Positions 34,406 through 46,627 of a stretch of 64,000 nucleotides of DNA are shown here, piece by piece. This DNA is from Zerene cesonia (lineage: Eukaryota > Arthropoda > Insecta > Lepidoptera > Pieridae). The stretch lies in NCBI RefSeq assembly GCF_012273895.1, contig NC_052105.1:5370716-5434715 (forward strand). Direction: 5' to 3'. Each line of letters opens with the position of its first letter. Within the stretch, counting starts at the first letter, position 1. The position numbers and the translations under genes were made by a program. The notes under the pieces were generated by a model, which was not told the DNA's origin, searched no databases, and worked only from the letters and a program-made list of their open reading frames with translations.

Positions 34406-34576
34406 CTATATAGCTACACATAAATTAAATAGCCCTTTCATTAATTCGTAACCCTCATTAACCCAGTCGAACTCGTCCGTCTTATCCATTCTCGGTCCTA
34501 CGAGGTCTATCACCCTATCAAAGGCTCCAAACAAATCCCACAGGACGGTGTCAATGCTTTTTATACCACAAGACAT
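34406..34576 (-). other. 56-codon open frame with coding character, unknown
   Basis: An ATG at 34576 (context TTAAATG) opens a frame that ends in TAG at 34406-34408. It has balanced codon use and more GC than its flanks. The product is acidic and contains LWDLFGAFDRVIDLVGP and MDKTDEFDWVNEGYE. The pattern D-L-x-x-A-F-D-x-V resembles motif A of LINE reverse transcriptases, but what follows does not fit well. Alternatively it is a short first exon of a host gene, since TGG|GTTAAT inside it has the form of a 5' splice site. A GC-rich palindromic patch lies just upstream (34604-34630). Confidence 0.22.
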
Positions 34577-34603
34577 TTAATTACGTACTATGAATTATTC
34601 AGG

Positions 34604-34630
34604 TGCGCGCGCGCCGTGACGGTCACACCG
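34604..34630. promoter_or_regulatory. GC-rich palindromic patch
   Basis: GTGCGCGCGCGCC is followed by GTGAC-G-GTCAC. It is an unusually CpG-dense island for this window and sits about 30-50 bp upstream of the minus-strand frame at 34576. A promoter role is speculation. Confidence 0.2.
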
Positions 34631-36417
34631 ACTTGCGACTAGCGGTCGTACAAGATTTGAAATTATGTGGCCATTTTTATGAGACTAGGTTTATTAGATG
34701 GCTTCGCTCTGTTGCTTGATGTATGACGTTGGAATGATGGTAGATCAGACGTTATTTGTAGTTTATGAAGTTTTATGTATTTTTTTAGCCTATCTTCAAC
34801 CGTCAACCACAGCCTGAAACGAAAAATATTTAACAATTCAGTGATAATCATATTACTTATATACAAATTTTAAATTGGTTATGGTCTCATTTTAAAACAA
34901 TTAACAAACAGACATAAATAAAATCAATACAAAAATAATTCAGCACAAAAACAACGTAATAACATGTGGTCAATAGCAGCGAATGGAATAAAAAGTGCTC
35001 AATTTCAAAGAACTATAAATTCGGACCTCAGGCATTTTACATTTTAATTTCTTTGTTGGCGGCGCTAGTTGCGACCCACAACAGAATTTTTGACATTCCG
35101 TCACCGCCCTCGACTTTTTAAATAAAGCTGAGTATACATGGAGATTTTTTAATAAGTATAACATTATAAAGAAAGTAAATTTCTGAATTTTGTCTTACAT
35201 CCGATCATGAAAATTATTTTAAGAAAAGAAGCTACACTATTTAAATGACATAGGTAATTTCTTTCATACCGGGTCAAACCGGGCGATGCGAAAAGGCTAA
35301 TACATCATATTGGTTAAGTATCTTATTGACCATCCTCCAGAAATCTGGTGATATATGACAAATTACATTATTTTATCTACCATCAACAACGTTATATGCC
35401 CAAAATTGTTTAAGAACCAATTTTTTTCACGTATACTTTTATGAGTGCTTATATTAATGCGATAAAGAAAGTTTACGAATAAAACTGTATTATAATTAAC
35501 AGGTTATAAGCTGTTTTATTTCACTTAGTTTATCGAAAGTATAACTATATTTGCTATTGATTAGTATTTTTTTTATTTAATATTGATATTTATTATGATA
35601 GTGAATCCCCATAGTGTTTTATATGTTCTAAATAAATAGTTTAACTATAAATTAAAAGCATATTTTGTATCTTAATTAGTTTTACTTTAAAATTCGCGGA
35701 ACTCATACTATTCGCAAATATCATGTAATAATGTTGTAAAGTATAATTTATTAAAGATATAAGATTAGATCTTGCGACCCATTGTTATATATTTCGGTTT
35801 GAATTACAAATAAGAACTGTCCCATGAATAGTTTAATTAAAACTAATGTGATAATTGTAATCACTTGTGTTTATATTTTAATTGTTATATAGATATAAAT
35901 AGGGAATATTTGTACCCGACACAAAGTTGGAATAAAATCCTATAAAATTCATTAAAACATCAACATACAGAAAGTAACATATAAAGAAACTGAAATTTTA
36001 ACAAAATTTCGTAAACATAATCGTAAAAAGTCACAATTAAAAACACACATAGAAAGTGTTGAATGATAATTATATATTTAATGAAGATTCGTAGGCACTC
36101 TCATTTAACCAACTTTTACATATAATATTTATTATATTCACTAAACAAGCTAGTTTTATGTTGTTATGAATAAAAATTGTAATTTTAATGTAGTAGGAAA
36201 ACGAACGAACAATAAACAACTAACAAACATTAGGTAACTAATTATAAATATTCTTAAGATAAGTCTTCTATAGAATTCTTCCTATGTAGGTATGAAATAT
36301 TATATTGAAATAGTATTACAGCTATTTAAGGAAATTCCTACATAAATAAATTCAATTACATAGTTTGCAGATATGTTTCGATTAAAATTCAAAATAAATG
36401 TTAAAAGATCAACCAAT
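34631..36417. other. No gene seen
   Basis: Mostly AT-rich. The minus frames at 34663-34866 and 34970-35164 (67 and 64 codons) have no recognised product. A GC-richer patch at 35055-35115 is unassigned. Confidence 0.4.
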
Positions 36418-36660
36418 TTATATTTTACCCCTTGCGACACATCCAAAAATGTCCCCACATGTCATCCCAAACGCTTCCTTTATACATTGCTTGTTCGCCT
36501 CTCCATGAACAGGCACAGTTCGAATACTCACCGCAATGTATAGCGAAAATTTAGAAGAACCGTATTTATTTTGGTCAAACGTCCAACGCCCCTCGGCGAT
36601 GACTTCCATTTGCATAATAACAGCAGTGACTCCGCTCCCGCCTTGGGGCGCATTCGTCAA
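36418..36660 (-). other. Exon-like open frame, unknown
   Basis: The minus frame is open for 80 codons, with the first codon TTG and a TGA four codons upstream, so there is no ATG start. Its GC content is well above the flanks. The translation includes QGGSGVTAVIMQMEV and CIKEAFGMTCGDIFGCVARG and looks like a soluble protein segment. Near its 3' end the sequence GCAAGG|GTAAAA has the form of a 5' splice site, which would drop the last two codons. No good polypyrimidine tract is seen upstream. The plus strand is also open over part of it (36536-36733). Possible internal exon or fossil exon; I recognise no family. Confidence 0.2.
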
Positions 36661-37047
36661 CTTTTTTCCTCAAATTCCATTCTTTGAGAATTACTTGGAT
36701 GTTTTGCGGATTGACTCGGGAATGTTGTATTAGACATTAAATTTGAAACGACATTATAACAGGTTTACAAGGGTACACTTTGCTAATGTTCGGCTCAAAG
36801 AAAATTGTTAAAATTATTGTCTCGTTTTGATGACGTTCATATTTCGGTTTTGCTGAATGAAATATTTGGACTATGAAGTAATTAAGTTTATACATATTCG
36901 AATTTACACTACGTGTGTTCCTTTAAATATTATTAAAAAATTTAAAATAACTTTAATTTATTTTTGTAATAATTATACATTTTTTCTGTTACCAAAGACA
37001 AGAATAATCGTTGCTTCCCTACAAATATTACAAATGTGGAAGTAACA

Positions 37048-37205
37048 CTGTCTATCTGTCTCTTCTTTCCACCACTGATTCGATTAGGATAAAATTTGGT
37101 ACGGATATAGTTTGAGGCCCCAGAAAGAATATATGATAATTTTTAACCTGGAAATCTCGCGGGACCAGAACTATGCGAGAAAACCTCCTGGATTGTCTTA
37201 TATTC
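37048..37205 (+). mobile_element. Helitron-like family E, internal part
   Basis: AAATTTGGTACGGATATAGT, followed by TTGAGGCCCCAGAAAG, matches the reverse complement of 62199-62410 (GATACGGAGATAGTTTGAAAC). The CTAG end is not preserved here. Confidence 0.5.
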
Positions 37206-37784
37206 CTAACTACGGGAAAGCATATACACAATAATACAAAAAATGAGGTAACAATATTATCATCATAATTCAAATTTCTTGAAAAGTATTGTATACGGTT
37301 ATTCCATTTTACAATAAATTAAGTATATTTTGTCAAAACACGTTAGACCGACGATATTCAGATCTCAATGTACAATTCATATTTAAATAAATCAAACATG
37401 GTACACACCCAAAGGTCCAACCAAAGAAAGTTTAAAAGCAATTCGAAAGGGATTTCGCGTGACCATGCCCACTGATTACGATCGCTTGCTGTCGAGATGT
37501 AATGGTCATAGAATCAGATTGACAGAAACGTAGGTACCGAGTGTAACGTAATGACTTAATAATGCAATAAAAACTGTACCATCCGTCACGAGACGAATCC
37601 GTTACACATCGCTATAAAGCTACACATACATCGTCTAATTCTAATAGCAATTACCTAGAAGAATATAATATAACTACGATATATGTAAGTGTTACTCTTG
37701 GTCCTCTAAAACTGATGATATTCCTTATTTAGATGGTGAATCTAGATGTAATTCTAAAAGACTACTATGTCTTAGTACAGGCAC

Positions 37785-37880
37785 GTGGGTGAACTGAAGT
37801 TTCACCCTGGTAGCGAAACGCTCTAGGACGTTCCCCCTGATGGGGACCACGACCCTCAGCTTGGGCTGTCGAGATGATAT
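37785..37880 (+). mobile_element. Probable non-LTR retrotransposon remnant
   Basis: The GC-rich text GGGTGAACTGAAGTTTCACC (a small hairpin) is followed by AGCGAAACGCTCTAGGACGT and GGGGACCACGACCCTCAGC. From memory, similar strings occur near the 3' ends of lepidopteran LINEs. No coding frame remains. Confidence 0.3.
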
Positions 37881-39550
37881 TCCACTTGATTCACACACCA
37901 TCATTCATAATACCACCTGATCTTTAATATAAAGATGATTTAAGTTTGAGAAATATTGTAATTTATCAAGATATATCTGATAAAAAACCTTAGGATACCC
38001 GATTGCAAAAATATTTGATTATTCTAGCAAGAGTAGATGTGATAATTACACTAGTCGAAATTACCATAATTTTGTATGACACTCTTAAATTCAGAAAAAA
38101 ATTTATAAGTATTATGTTGACTACTTTAACCCTTAAATATATACACAGTAAAATATAAATATGTTAAATAATGTTAACAACAAGCGCATTATGTTATGTA
38201 CTGAGTAATATGAAATCTCAAAATAATTTACTTAATTACTCGTTACGTCTAAACCAAGCCTAATCGTCACTGGCTATCATCAGCGACAGCTTTTGCAACC
38301 TCCAAGAACGGTGAAGCAACGTACGATCAACAAACCGTGGCGACGGACACTCACAAAAAACAATAGCAAATATTAAACGACCGTAACGCAACGCGAAAAG
38401 GATCATTATCCTTTAAAACGTGATACAAGCAGATTTAATTTAGTTAAGTTTCTGAAATCAACGCGTAACCACAGGCAGGAAAAGCAGTATCCAAAACGAT
38501 GTCTGTCCATTTTGTTAACTGATGTTTCGTTGCGATATTTTCTGTGCTGTGGCGTACATACGGACACGGTAGGTGCTTTTGTCGTTTCATACAATTACTT
38601 TCGAGCGGTTGACCAATGGGCTCATGTTATGGAGACAATGGCCTAGAGGTATATAAGTGAATTGTGATTTTCTTTGTAATTTTCCGGTAGGTGGACACAA
38701 CAATAGGCATGTGGAAATAAACAACGTATGAGCACGCATTGTCTTGAAGATTGAAGATATGTACGCAGTGGATAATCTCGCAAATGAGTTTTTAATCGCA
38801 ACCCGTGTTGTAATTCAATGTTACCTACTAAATTATTACTTTTAAAATGGTATTGAATTGTTAATTATTCTCAACCTTTCATGCAAGTGTTTATTCAGTT
38901 TAACATGGGCGATAGGCTTCGTATTATATTTAAGATATTTTATATATAAGATATATTTTTTAGGTTATGTAGTAAAGCCAAAAGATGAAGTTCACCATAC
39001 GTTTTTGTTTTTATTTATTTCGCGGACTATTATTGTGGTGTGATTTTTCGATTTTAGTTTTGGTGATATAGGCTACTTTTTATTACAGTGACGTGTCATT
39101 TCCATGGCAATTTCCCTTAACGAAATCGCGCGCGTAAAACTAGTTTATTATAAAAAAAACTTTAAAAACCCTATACTTACAGTATTATAATATTACCAGA
39201 ATACACAATAGTGAATGGATTTTAGTTATTTCTACAAATAAACTTAAAAACTTTAACATAGAAGACATGAGCGGTGAATCCATATCATACATTGAATTTT
39301 TTAAGGTTTCATGAACGCTCAAGATATAAATATTAATGGGACGAATAAAACCTTTATTCACGCACAATTTCTTGTTTTACCGATAGAATGTTATAATTGC
39401 TGCCATTATGGAAGATACTAATATTTTATGTTATACCTATAAATTGATGGAAAAATGTGTTTTTGTGGAAACTCACATACAATAAATGTAGCACATAAAT
39501 CTGCATACTTTGGACATTATTAATGGATATATAATGCTTTCACATTATGA
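37881..39550. other. AT-rich stretch, no gene seen
   Basis: Small frames only. AAACTAGT after a GCGCGC run at about 39128-39144 recalls a Helitron end, but no body could be matched. Confidence 0.45.
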
Positions 39551-39576
39551 GTTGTGATATCAGGTGATATCACAAC
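39551..39576. repeat. Perfect 12-bp inverted repeat, 2-nt centre
   Basis: GTTGTGATATCA (39551-39562), GG, TGATATCACAAC (39565-39576). The centre is too tight for an RNA hairpin loop without opening two or more pairs. A DNA palindrome or the site of a dimeric protein fits better. Confidence 0.85.
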
Positions 39577-40135
39577 TTATTACCATACCATACCATATCA
39601 AATTTACTTTTATTTCATACACTAGGTGACGGAAGGATTTTTAAACGATACGATGCCCTACCGTAATAGATATCGTATTCTTTTTTTATGCAAATTGAAA
39701 TCTTATCTTTAATCTTTAATTTGCTTAAAATGTGGATCCAATTAGCAATATTCACGTGATTGTCACATATCATACAAATTCTTCAACAAACCTTGACATT
39801 TACAAACCACGCAGGAATCTACATCCAAAATGTAGAAACTCAGAGCAATCGAAAATCGAACCCTACGAGCCCATAAAACCATCCAATAACCAGTTAGAGC
39901 AATTCAAATTAATGGATTTGTCATCGCTATTAATTTTATCGGAATGAATACGCGAGCGGCGGACGCAAAGAGGTATTTTTTTATAAGAATTGACATTTAA
40001 TAGAGTTCGGACGATGTATGGTTGACGGTAAATTGATTGACAAATTGCGTGACGAATCCAAAATCGGGATATGTTGTGTATCAGCTGTTAAGTTGCGTTT
40101 TGGTGTTCGGCTCTGAGAGAAGCGTTTATGGAGTA
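39577..40135. other. No gene seen
   Basis: The 71-codon frame at 39732-39947 has ordinary composition and no recognised product. Confidence 0.45.
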
Positions 40136-40332
40136 CTAGCTGCGCCCCGCGGTTTCACCCGCGTATATCCGTATCCCGTAGGGATAAAAAGTTGCTGATA
40201 TGTTATTCCAGTTATCCAGCTGTCTTCGCACCAAATTTTATTGCAATCGGTTTAGTAGTTTTTGTGTGAAAGAGCAACAAACACACACACATTCTTACAT
40301 ACTTTCGCATTTATAATATTAGTAAGATAGGA
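40136..40332 (-). mobile_element. Non-autonomous Helitron, family A (197 bp)
   Basis: On the minus strand it begins TCCTATCTTACTAATATTAT and ends GGGGCGCAGCTAG, with a perfect hairpin CGCGG-GTGAAA-CCGCG. The bases outside are A (40135) and T (40333). It is nearly full length. Confidence 0.85.
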
Positions 40333-42717
40333 TTATTTGTGGGAAAGCATATGTAGGTGCATACGTAGGTAACGTATAGGTAGCTGAATATCGTTGACTC
40401 CACCAACCTGTACCAATAGTTACGTAAAACTACTTTAGAACCATAAATTCTGCAATTAAATACAAATTTATTTATGACAAAATTGATTGTATAGTAAAAT
40501 GACTCACCCTGAATAAGATTCCCTAGCATTATAGAACTCAACAAATAGTCTGATCTTATATTCCTATCCTTATTGTATCTTCAAACGCATCGACAAATCT
40601 CCAAATATGTACAAAGTTTCTTTTGAAATAATTTGGCACGTTAGCTAGTACAAATCGCTAAAGCAATGGCCGTCAGAGAAGAGTTGTAAAAGTCCAAGTT
40701 AACTGCCTCAAGTTCTCACGACAGATCACTCGAGTGCCGTGTTCATTATAAGTAAATCTGTTTTATTGAAATATCTCAGACGCCGCCTTTGATCGTGATT
40801 CTTGTGTCAATTTCACTAAATCGATACATCGTCCGTCTAATAATTAGTCGATTTTAAAATCGTTTTAATTGTGAATCGAATCGCCGTCCCGATGCTTCGC
40901 TAGGCCGATGTTAATTGCATTGTCGCCGTTTCAGTATGTAAAAACGTACGTATCAATTTGTCAGAGTTTATCACGGATGTGATGCAGTTAAAAATAGAAA
41001 GTTAATGTGAGCTGTAGATTAATTAAAGATTGGTAAAAATGTCGATGGTTTAAGGTTAACGATAGGCTGTACGATCAAAACTAATAACTTTACGTAATAA
41101 CTGGTTGTTTCAATGATGGTACGTACGTTAATACAAACATGTAAATTGCTTAAAATAGAAAACATTCAGGTAATTATTAAACCTTTAATTTTGCACCAAT
41201 GTATTCAGTCATAATTGATATACCTTGCATTGTATATCAAAGTATTGCAGTATAGGAAGTCATGACTGAGAATGAACTAAAATAAGCAAAAAATAACACG
41301 AACATTAAAAAAAATTCATTGGATATACCTCTGAAAATACGACAATTGGACCCAAAACACCCTTTAATTAATGCTTCAAATAAAAGCTTAATACAGGTAA
41401 CACCCAAAATCTAATTAATGAATGGGTTTATTTTTCAAATAAAATCTAAATAATTCCCAAAGATACAATCATACGCGACACGACGAACGTGTCTGTCACA
41501 CTTATTGCTTGAAATTACAAATAATTGCGCATAATTCCACGGATACTCACAGTATCAATATAATCACGACAATATGACATTGACATACCGACGCTACCAA
41601 AAGCTATGCCTTTTAATTTATTTAATTTGCGCCTCTAATTATAGACAATCGTCAAAAACGTGACGCCTCTGACACACAAGGTAGTCTTTTGTGGTCCCAT
41701 CAAAAAATGTCAGTCGTATTTTGCTCGATTCATGACCAGCTCATGCGTTTGAGACCTCGGTACACCCCCGCTGTCTCCAGCCGTAGTATGCTCACAGCGG
41801 GGAGCGAGAGATCAATTTACACTGGCCAATTCACTATTATCGAAGAGTAGTAATCATATGTAATAACTCTAGAATGGACGGTCATGATCATTTTTTGTCA
41901 AAGGAATTTTTTTCATCAATGAATTTTAATTCAATGTCAAAGATCATAGACGTTGTCATTAATTTCGTGTGTAATTATTGTCGGACATCAATGTCCTTCA
42001 AGCGTATGTTTTGATTTTGAAGGCATTCGTGTTTTGGCGAAGTTAATATAATATATCTGTGATAATCGCGACATATAAAATTGATTGACAAGGCGGATCT
42101 GTATTCAATGGCATCTTCGAATCCTTATATTGCTTTAGGCTTATTTATTTGTACCATCGATTAAATTTCGTGCAATATATGCCATAATGATTTTTCACAC
42201 AAGTATACGTTAGATCAAATTTGCATTTTCTGTTACTTTTATTGAAGATAATTTTATCTATTGTTACTTGTTGAAGTGTTAGTTACATAATGTTCTCTCA
42301 TCTAAGAATAACAAAGCTTTTCTCGGTATTATAAGACTTACCCTACTACTTTAAAGTTCTCTGTATTTAGATTTAATATTAGTTTAAAGAGTAACAACCA
42401 AACATTTGTAACCCGCTATTAACCTTCGCTAAACATTCCGGATTTCTATAGCCGATCATAACTGTGTCATCCCCTTCAGCGATAATGGAATTTCTTGTAT
42501 GAATTCAATGGCAAATTGTGTGCAATAAATACAGTGGTATCTGATCAGCGAACAATCCCCATTGTGGTGGGCTGCCGGCGGCGTGCTGTTATGACAATGT
42601 GTGATAGTGCTGTCTTATACTTGCTATGTGAGAGTGTGGTGGTGTACCACGATTGAATAGTGAAGTACTAAATTGTTTAATGAATAGCTGGAATCTGGTT
42701 TAGTTTAATGTATCTTA
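40333..42717. other. No gene seen; one GC-rich hairpin inside
   Basis: CCCCGCTGT (41766-41774) pairs with ACAGCGGGG (41794-41802) across a 19-base loop. Otherwise this is ordinary AT-rich sequence with a small GC-rich patch near 42565-42590. Confidence 0.45.
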
Positions 42718-42762
42718 AAGACTTAGGAGAGGCATTTGTCCAGCCATGGACAGAACAGTTCT
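42718..42762 (+). mobile_element. 3' tail of an RTE-like LINE
   Basis: TTAGGAGAGGCATTTGTCCA, followed by GCCATGGACAGAAC, is very close to the DNA for the C-terminal end of lepidopteran RTE-type ORFs (GEAFVQ-x-WT...). The rest of the element is absent or unrecognisable. A short (GA)n run follows. Confidence 0.5.
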
Positions 42763-43280
42763 GGAGAGAAGAGAGAGAGAATCTTGTTTAAAATCAGTGC
42801 CTAGCTCATGCCAGTTACATGCTTAACCAGAACCTTTTTGGTGGTATAGTGGGACACTATGTTGCTCAATGTTTAGTTCTATTTTCATTAATTTTTTATG
42901 GTTTATTTTTGTGTGAAACTCGTCATGTCACGTGAAAAACGGTTTTTTCTCTTTGGTTTCAAATATTTCCCGACGAATGTATCTGCTTCAATATTTTTTT
43001 TATGGCATGCGCATCTATTATTTTTCACATTTCTCGTAATTATTTCGTTAAATATATAACAATTATAATAAAAACCCTTTTTTGCACACACATAAATCAA
43101 AACAAAATAAATACACACAAATTAAATATATTATAAATTTAAATGTATATGTAATGTGTTTTGCTTAAAGTCCCAGAAGTACAGGACTCTTAAGAAAAAT
43201 TGACTGAGAAACGGAAAAGCTGCATCCGTTCACGTACAATAATTTAATGGGTAGATAAATATTTATTGCCTCCTTTTTTA

Positions 43281-43528
43281 CGTCATCATCATCAGCCCTT
43301 ATATGTTCCCACTGCTGGGACACAGACCTCCTATGAGGGTTCAGGCCATAATTCACCACACTGGTCAAGTGCGGGTTGGTAGATGTCACATGTCGTCGAA
43401 CTTTTGACGGACATGCCGGTTTCCTCAAGATGTTTTCCTTCACCTATACTTTTATTTACTGAACGCTCGCCCTCTCGAACCCCGACTTATCTATTCGTCC
43501 GAGGTTCTCACCACTGAGCCACCACTAC
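43281..43528 (-). mobile_element. tRNA-derived SINE, near full length
   Basis: On the minus strand, box A is GTGGCTCAGTGGTGAGAACC and box B GGGGTTCGAGAGG. The middle is GTGAAGGAAAACATCTTGAG and the tail ends GGGCTGATGATGATGACG. A family S element in the opposite orientation begins at its right edge. The 92-codon minus frame through it is not a gene. Confidence 0.8.
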
Positions 43529-43730
43529 TTTTTCGTAATAGCGGCTAACTGAACTGGTGGACCGCCTCATGGTAAAGCAACGACCGCCCATGAACAGTTG
43601 CAGCGGTAAAGCCTTAGCCAAATGCAATCCCCGACTTAGTAGTTTAAGGAATAAGGAAAGGATTGACGACGGGTATAGAGAGATGGACTAGGAAGGGTGA
43701 GTAAGAGGATACGGGAATCGAACGCGTTTC
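43529..43730 (+). mobile_element. Short retroposed element, family S
   Basis: TTTTTCGTAATAGCGGCTAA leads into CTGAACTGGTGGACCGCCTC, then CCCATGAACAGTTGCAGCGG. The end is GGAAGGGTGAGTAAGAGG. It abuts the SINE at 43281-43528 head to head. Confidence 0.65.
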
Positions 43731-43733
43731 CTT

Positions 43734-43757
43734 CCTTCCTTTAGCTAGTAAGGAAGG
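43734..43757. repeat. 8-bp inverted repeat CCTTCCTT/AAGGAAGG
   Basis: The arms are 43734-43741 and 43750-43757, with the loop TAGCTAGT between them. It lies at the right border of the family S copy. Confidence 0.7.
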
Positions 43758-44751
43758 TATTATATGATATTACTAATATTTGTTATTTTTTATGTGAATT
43801 GCTAATATATAATTATTTTAATATAGTAATGTAACTAGACTACATTTAATACATACTTTAAATTATTTATGAAAATAGCCCATAAAATAGATTACTATTA
43901 ATTGCAAAGGCAGTTAAATTCAACTGATCAATAAAAGTGATTCATTTAAACTCAAATTGTAAAAGCAAGCTTTGTTCAATTAATGTTTTTATTGTTTCAA
44001 ATAAATCCATCCTTATCTCAAACTGTAGACACTTGGTGAAAGTTAGCTGCAGACGCCTGCGCCTAGAGGCTACGACCTACGCTGATCGCTATTACGAGAA
44101 CCGATATTTCAACGATATTGTAAATATTGTATTGTTTAAATACAACAAAAGTAAAAAATTAAAGTTTAAGCGTGAAGTTTTGCAATATATAATTATACTT
44201 ATTAATCCTTTAATGCATACAATATCTGATGACCGCTTCCTTGGGACAGGCGGATAAAGAAGGGGCCGGAGTTTGATTCTAGTAGGGAAATGTCTTGGTC
44301 TTGCAGATCCAGAAGGCTCATAACCTACTTGTACGTAAAGAAAAATAATTACACAACGTATACCTTACGTAAAACAGATGTATGTTATATCTACTCCATA
44401 CCCCACAATGGGACAGAGAACATCACTATGTCACAATAGTAATTAAGTTATTATCTTATTTTTTACCACTAAATCTGTATCTAAAGAGTAAATTTATGTC
44501 ATGCATTCATATGTTGTTAGATATTAGTAAATTTAACATAGTAAAATAGTGTATTACTATGATAATAATACAAGATTTGTAAATAACGGATTACATTGGA
44601 AAATCACGCACAGATCGTCTCCACTTTCATATTAACAAATACCAACACTCCTACAAAAACACACTAAACTATTTATTTACCATTTATTATTTAAAAACCT
44701 CAATAAACTTTACCGACACGTATGTTACGTTTACAAAGTAACATTCATTTA

Positions 44752-44890
44752 TCTTTTTATTTATTTATTTATAATGCTTTATTGCACAAACTTAGAAAGA
44801 AACAGCAAGAATACAATAAACAGAATAAAAGACATCGTTTGTACAAGAGGCGGCCTTATTGTCACATTATATCGTTTCCTTCTCGTCATA
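44752..44890 (-). mobile_element. 3' end of a non-LTR retrotransposon (TTTAT tail)
   Basis: The minus strand has GACAATAAGGCCGCCTCTTG then a 3' tail of (ATAA)n. The pattern ...AAGGCCGCC... plus a TAAA-type tail matches the element at 45779-45903. It is 5' truncated. Confidence 0.5.
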
Positions 44891-45232
44891 ATATTGTTTC
44901 AGTCTCGTCTCGACGTAGATCGGTGAACGAACAGGCAGGAACAATTTATTGCTAAATGATTGTTATCATTACCTCACGGATTATGCTGTTGGAATACATT
45001 AGGACCTAGAGTACTCAGTTGTTGATACTTACTATGAATGAATGAATAATGAGCGATCGGGTGATTTATAAGAAAAATATTGCATAGCTTTTTATACGAT
45101 ATGGATATTAGTTTTATATGACTAATTTTTGAAAAAACCTCGTGCTGTGGTCGCTTCATGCATTAGCGAAGCAAAAATCCTAAATCGATCTATGAATTGT
45201 TACTCATAGATCGGAGTTTTATGAAAAGGTAT

Positions 45233-45358
45233 ACGATAGGTACACGATAAATGGCCCATCTAACACTGAAAGAATTTTTCAAATCGTACCCCTAGTTCCT
45301 TAAGCGCGCTCAAGCAAACAAACTCTTCAGCTTTATAATATTTGTATAAATAAGTGTC
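45233..45358 (-). mobile_element. Helitron family B, truncated at the 3' side
   Basis: On the minus strand it reads TTATAAAGCTGAAGAGTTTG, CTAGGGGTACGATTTGAAAA, then CAGTGTTAGATGGGCCATTT. The CTAG end and its hairpin are missing. Confidence 0.6.
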
Positions 45359-45778
45359 TTTAATAGATTTACCTACTTCACTAATTAGAAGAATTCACAA
45401 TAAATTTAAAAATGAATTACCTTAAAAACCATCTCCATTCTCACTGAATTCAAAAGTAAAGAATTTTCCAAGACACCGTTTGAAAGAAAATAGGTTGAAA
45501 AAAAAGCACAAGCATAACCCAAGGGTCACGTTATACGTTTGTCAATTAAGGGTCAGTAAGTTTGTTATCGGAGGGTCCAAACGGAGGGGATTACCTCGCT
45601 CCATCGACGCACAATTAAAAGAAGTGGCCTCACTGAGTTTGTTGTAAACAATGTTCTAGCAACTTCTTATATTGTATTGCTTCACAACGCTGTTTGTTTT
45701 GTGTTGGAGGTTGAATGATTAGAAGGTAGTGTTGTTTTCTGTATTTCAATACCCCGTTTCATAAGCCATAGCTTAACT

Positions 45779-45903
45779 GATTTATTTATTTATTAAATCT
45801 TTATTACTCTTAATAAAACTACAAAAAAAAACTTAATAAAGTTGCATTATAAACAAATGGCGGCCTTATCGCTATATAGCGATTTCTTCCAGACAACCAG
45901 ACG
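45779..45903 (-). mobile_element. 3' end of a non-LTR retrotransposon (TTTAT tail)
   Basis: On the minus strand GGAAGAAATCGCTATATAGC, then GATAAGGCCGCCATTTG, then a tail of (AATA)n. The palindrome TCGCTATATAGCGA is characteristic of a LINE 3' UTR that I recall from many Lepidoptera. Confidence 0.65.
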
Positions 45904-46627
45904 TACAGAGAAAAATTAGATAGAGGAGAGGAGTAGGTAATGATGTGTTTTGAATTCAAAACTGAGCCGAGATCAATTAAAGATACTAAGCGGGCTAGTC
46001 TTATTCAGAAAATCAATTGAAACCCCAATTTTAACGCAATTTGTATAAAAAAAAAATTAAGTGAAAACATTTTTTGGAAAAATCATCATATATTAGAAAG
46101 TAAACCTCACATAAATAGGGATACAATACAACATGTATACACATTTCAGTATATAGTTTGTGAAGCATTATGTCATTACAAGGCCTGTTGCTCGTTTGTT
46201 ATTATTAAATTTAATAAAATTTTCATATAAAATGACAATGATCCCGAAAACAATATATATTTATTATCCATATATGAAATTAAATATTAATGTTAATGTT
46301 ATTGTTGCTGTACTAATAAAGATTTTATAAATAAACACCAATGAATCCCCGAGCATACAGCTTGTGAATGACAAAAAAAGATACTAATCCTAAAAAAGCT
46401 ATAACGTCAATCAGCTATTGAAGATAAATCAAATATAGAAGTCCGCCATTACCGGAAGTGATCGAAAGCCCGCGTGGCATGAGAACCATTTCCGTTGTCT
46501 CTGGTATGCGTTCCTGTCACTTTGGAGTTTCGTGCAATCTGAAGTGGTATGTCTTAACGTATAACTAAGTAGTTATTATATCTTGGCTTGTTTTAGTTTT
46601 TTAAACATTAAAATTAACCAAGATCTT

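Noticed and set aside
39121..39143. Possible Helitron 3' end (CTAG after a GCGCGC run)
   Set aside because: No body of any family could be matched and no clear hairpin is present.
43165..43443. 92-codon minus-strand frame with a start that looks reasonable
   Set aside because: Much of it is tRNA-SINE sequence, with the boxes in the correct order.
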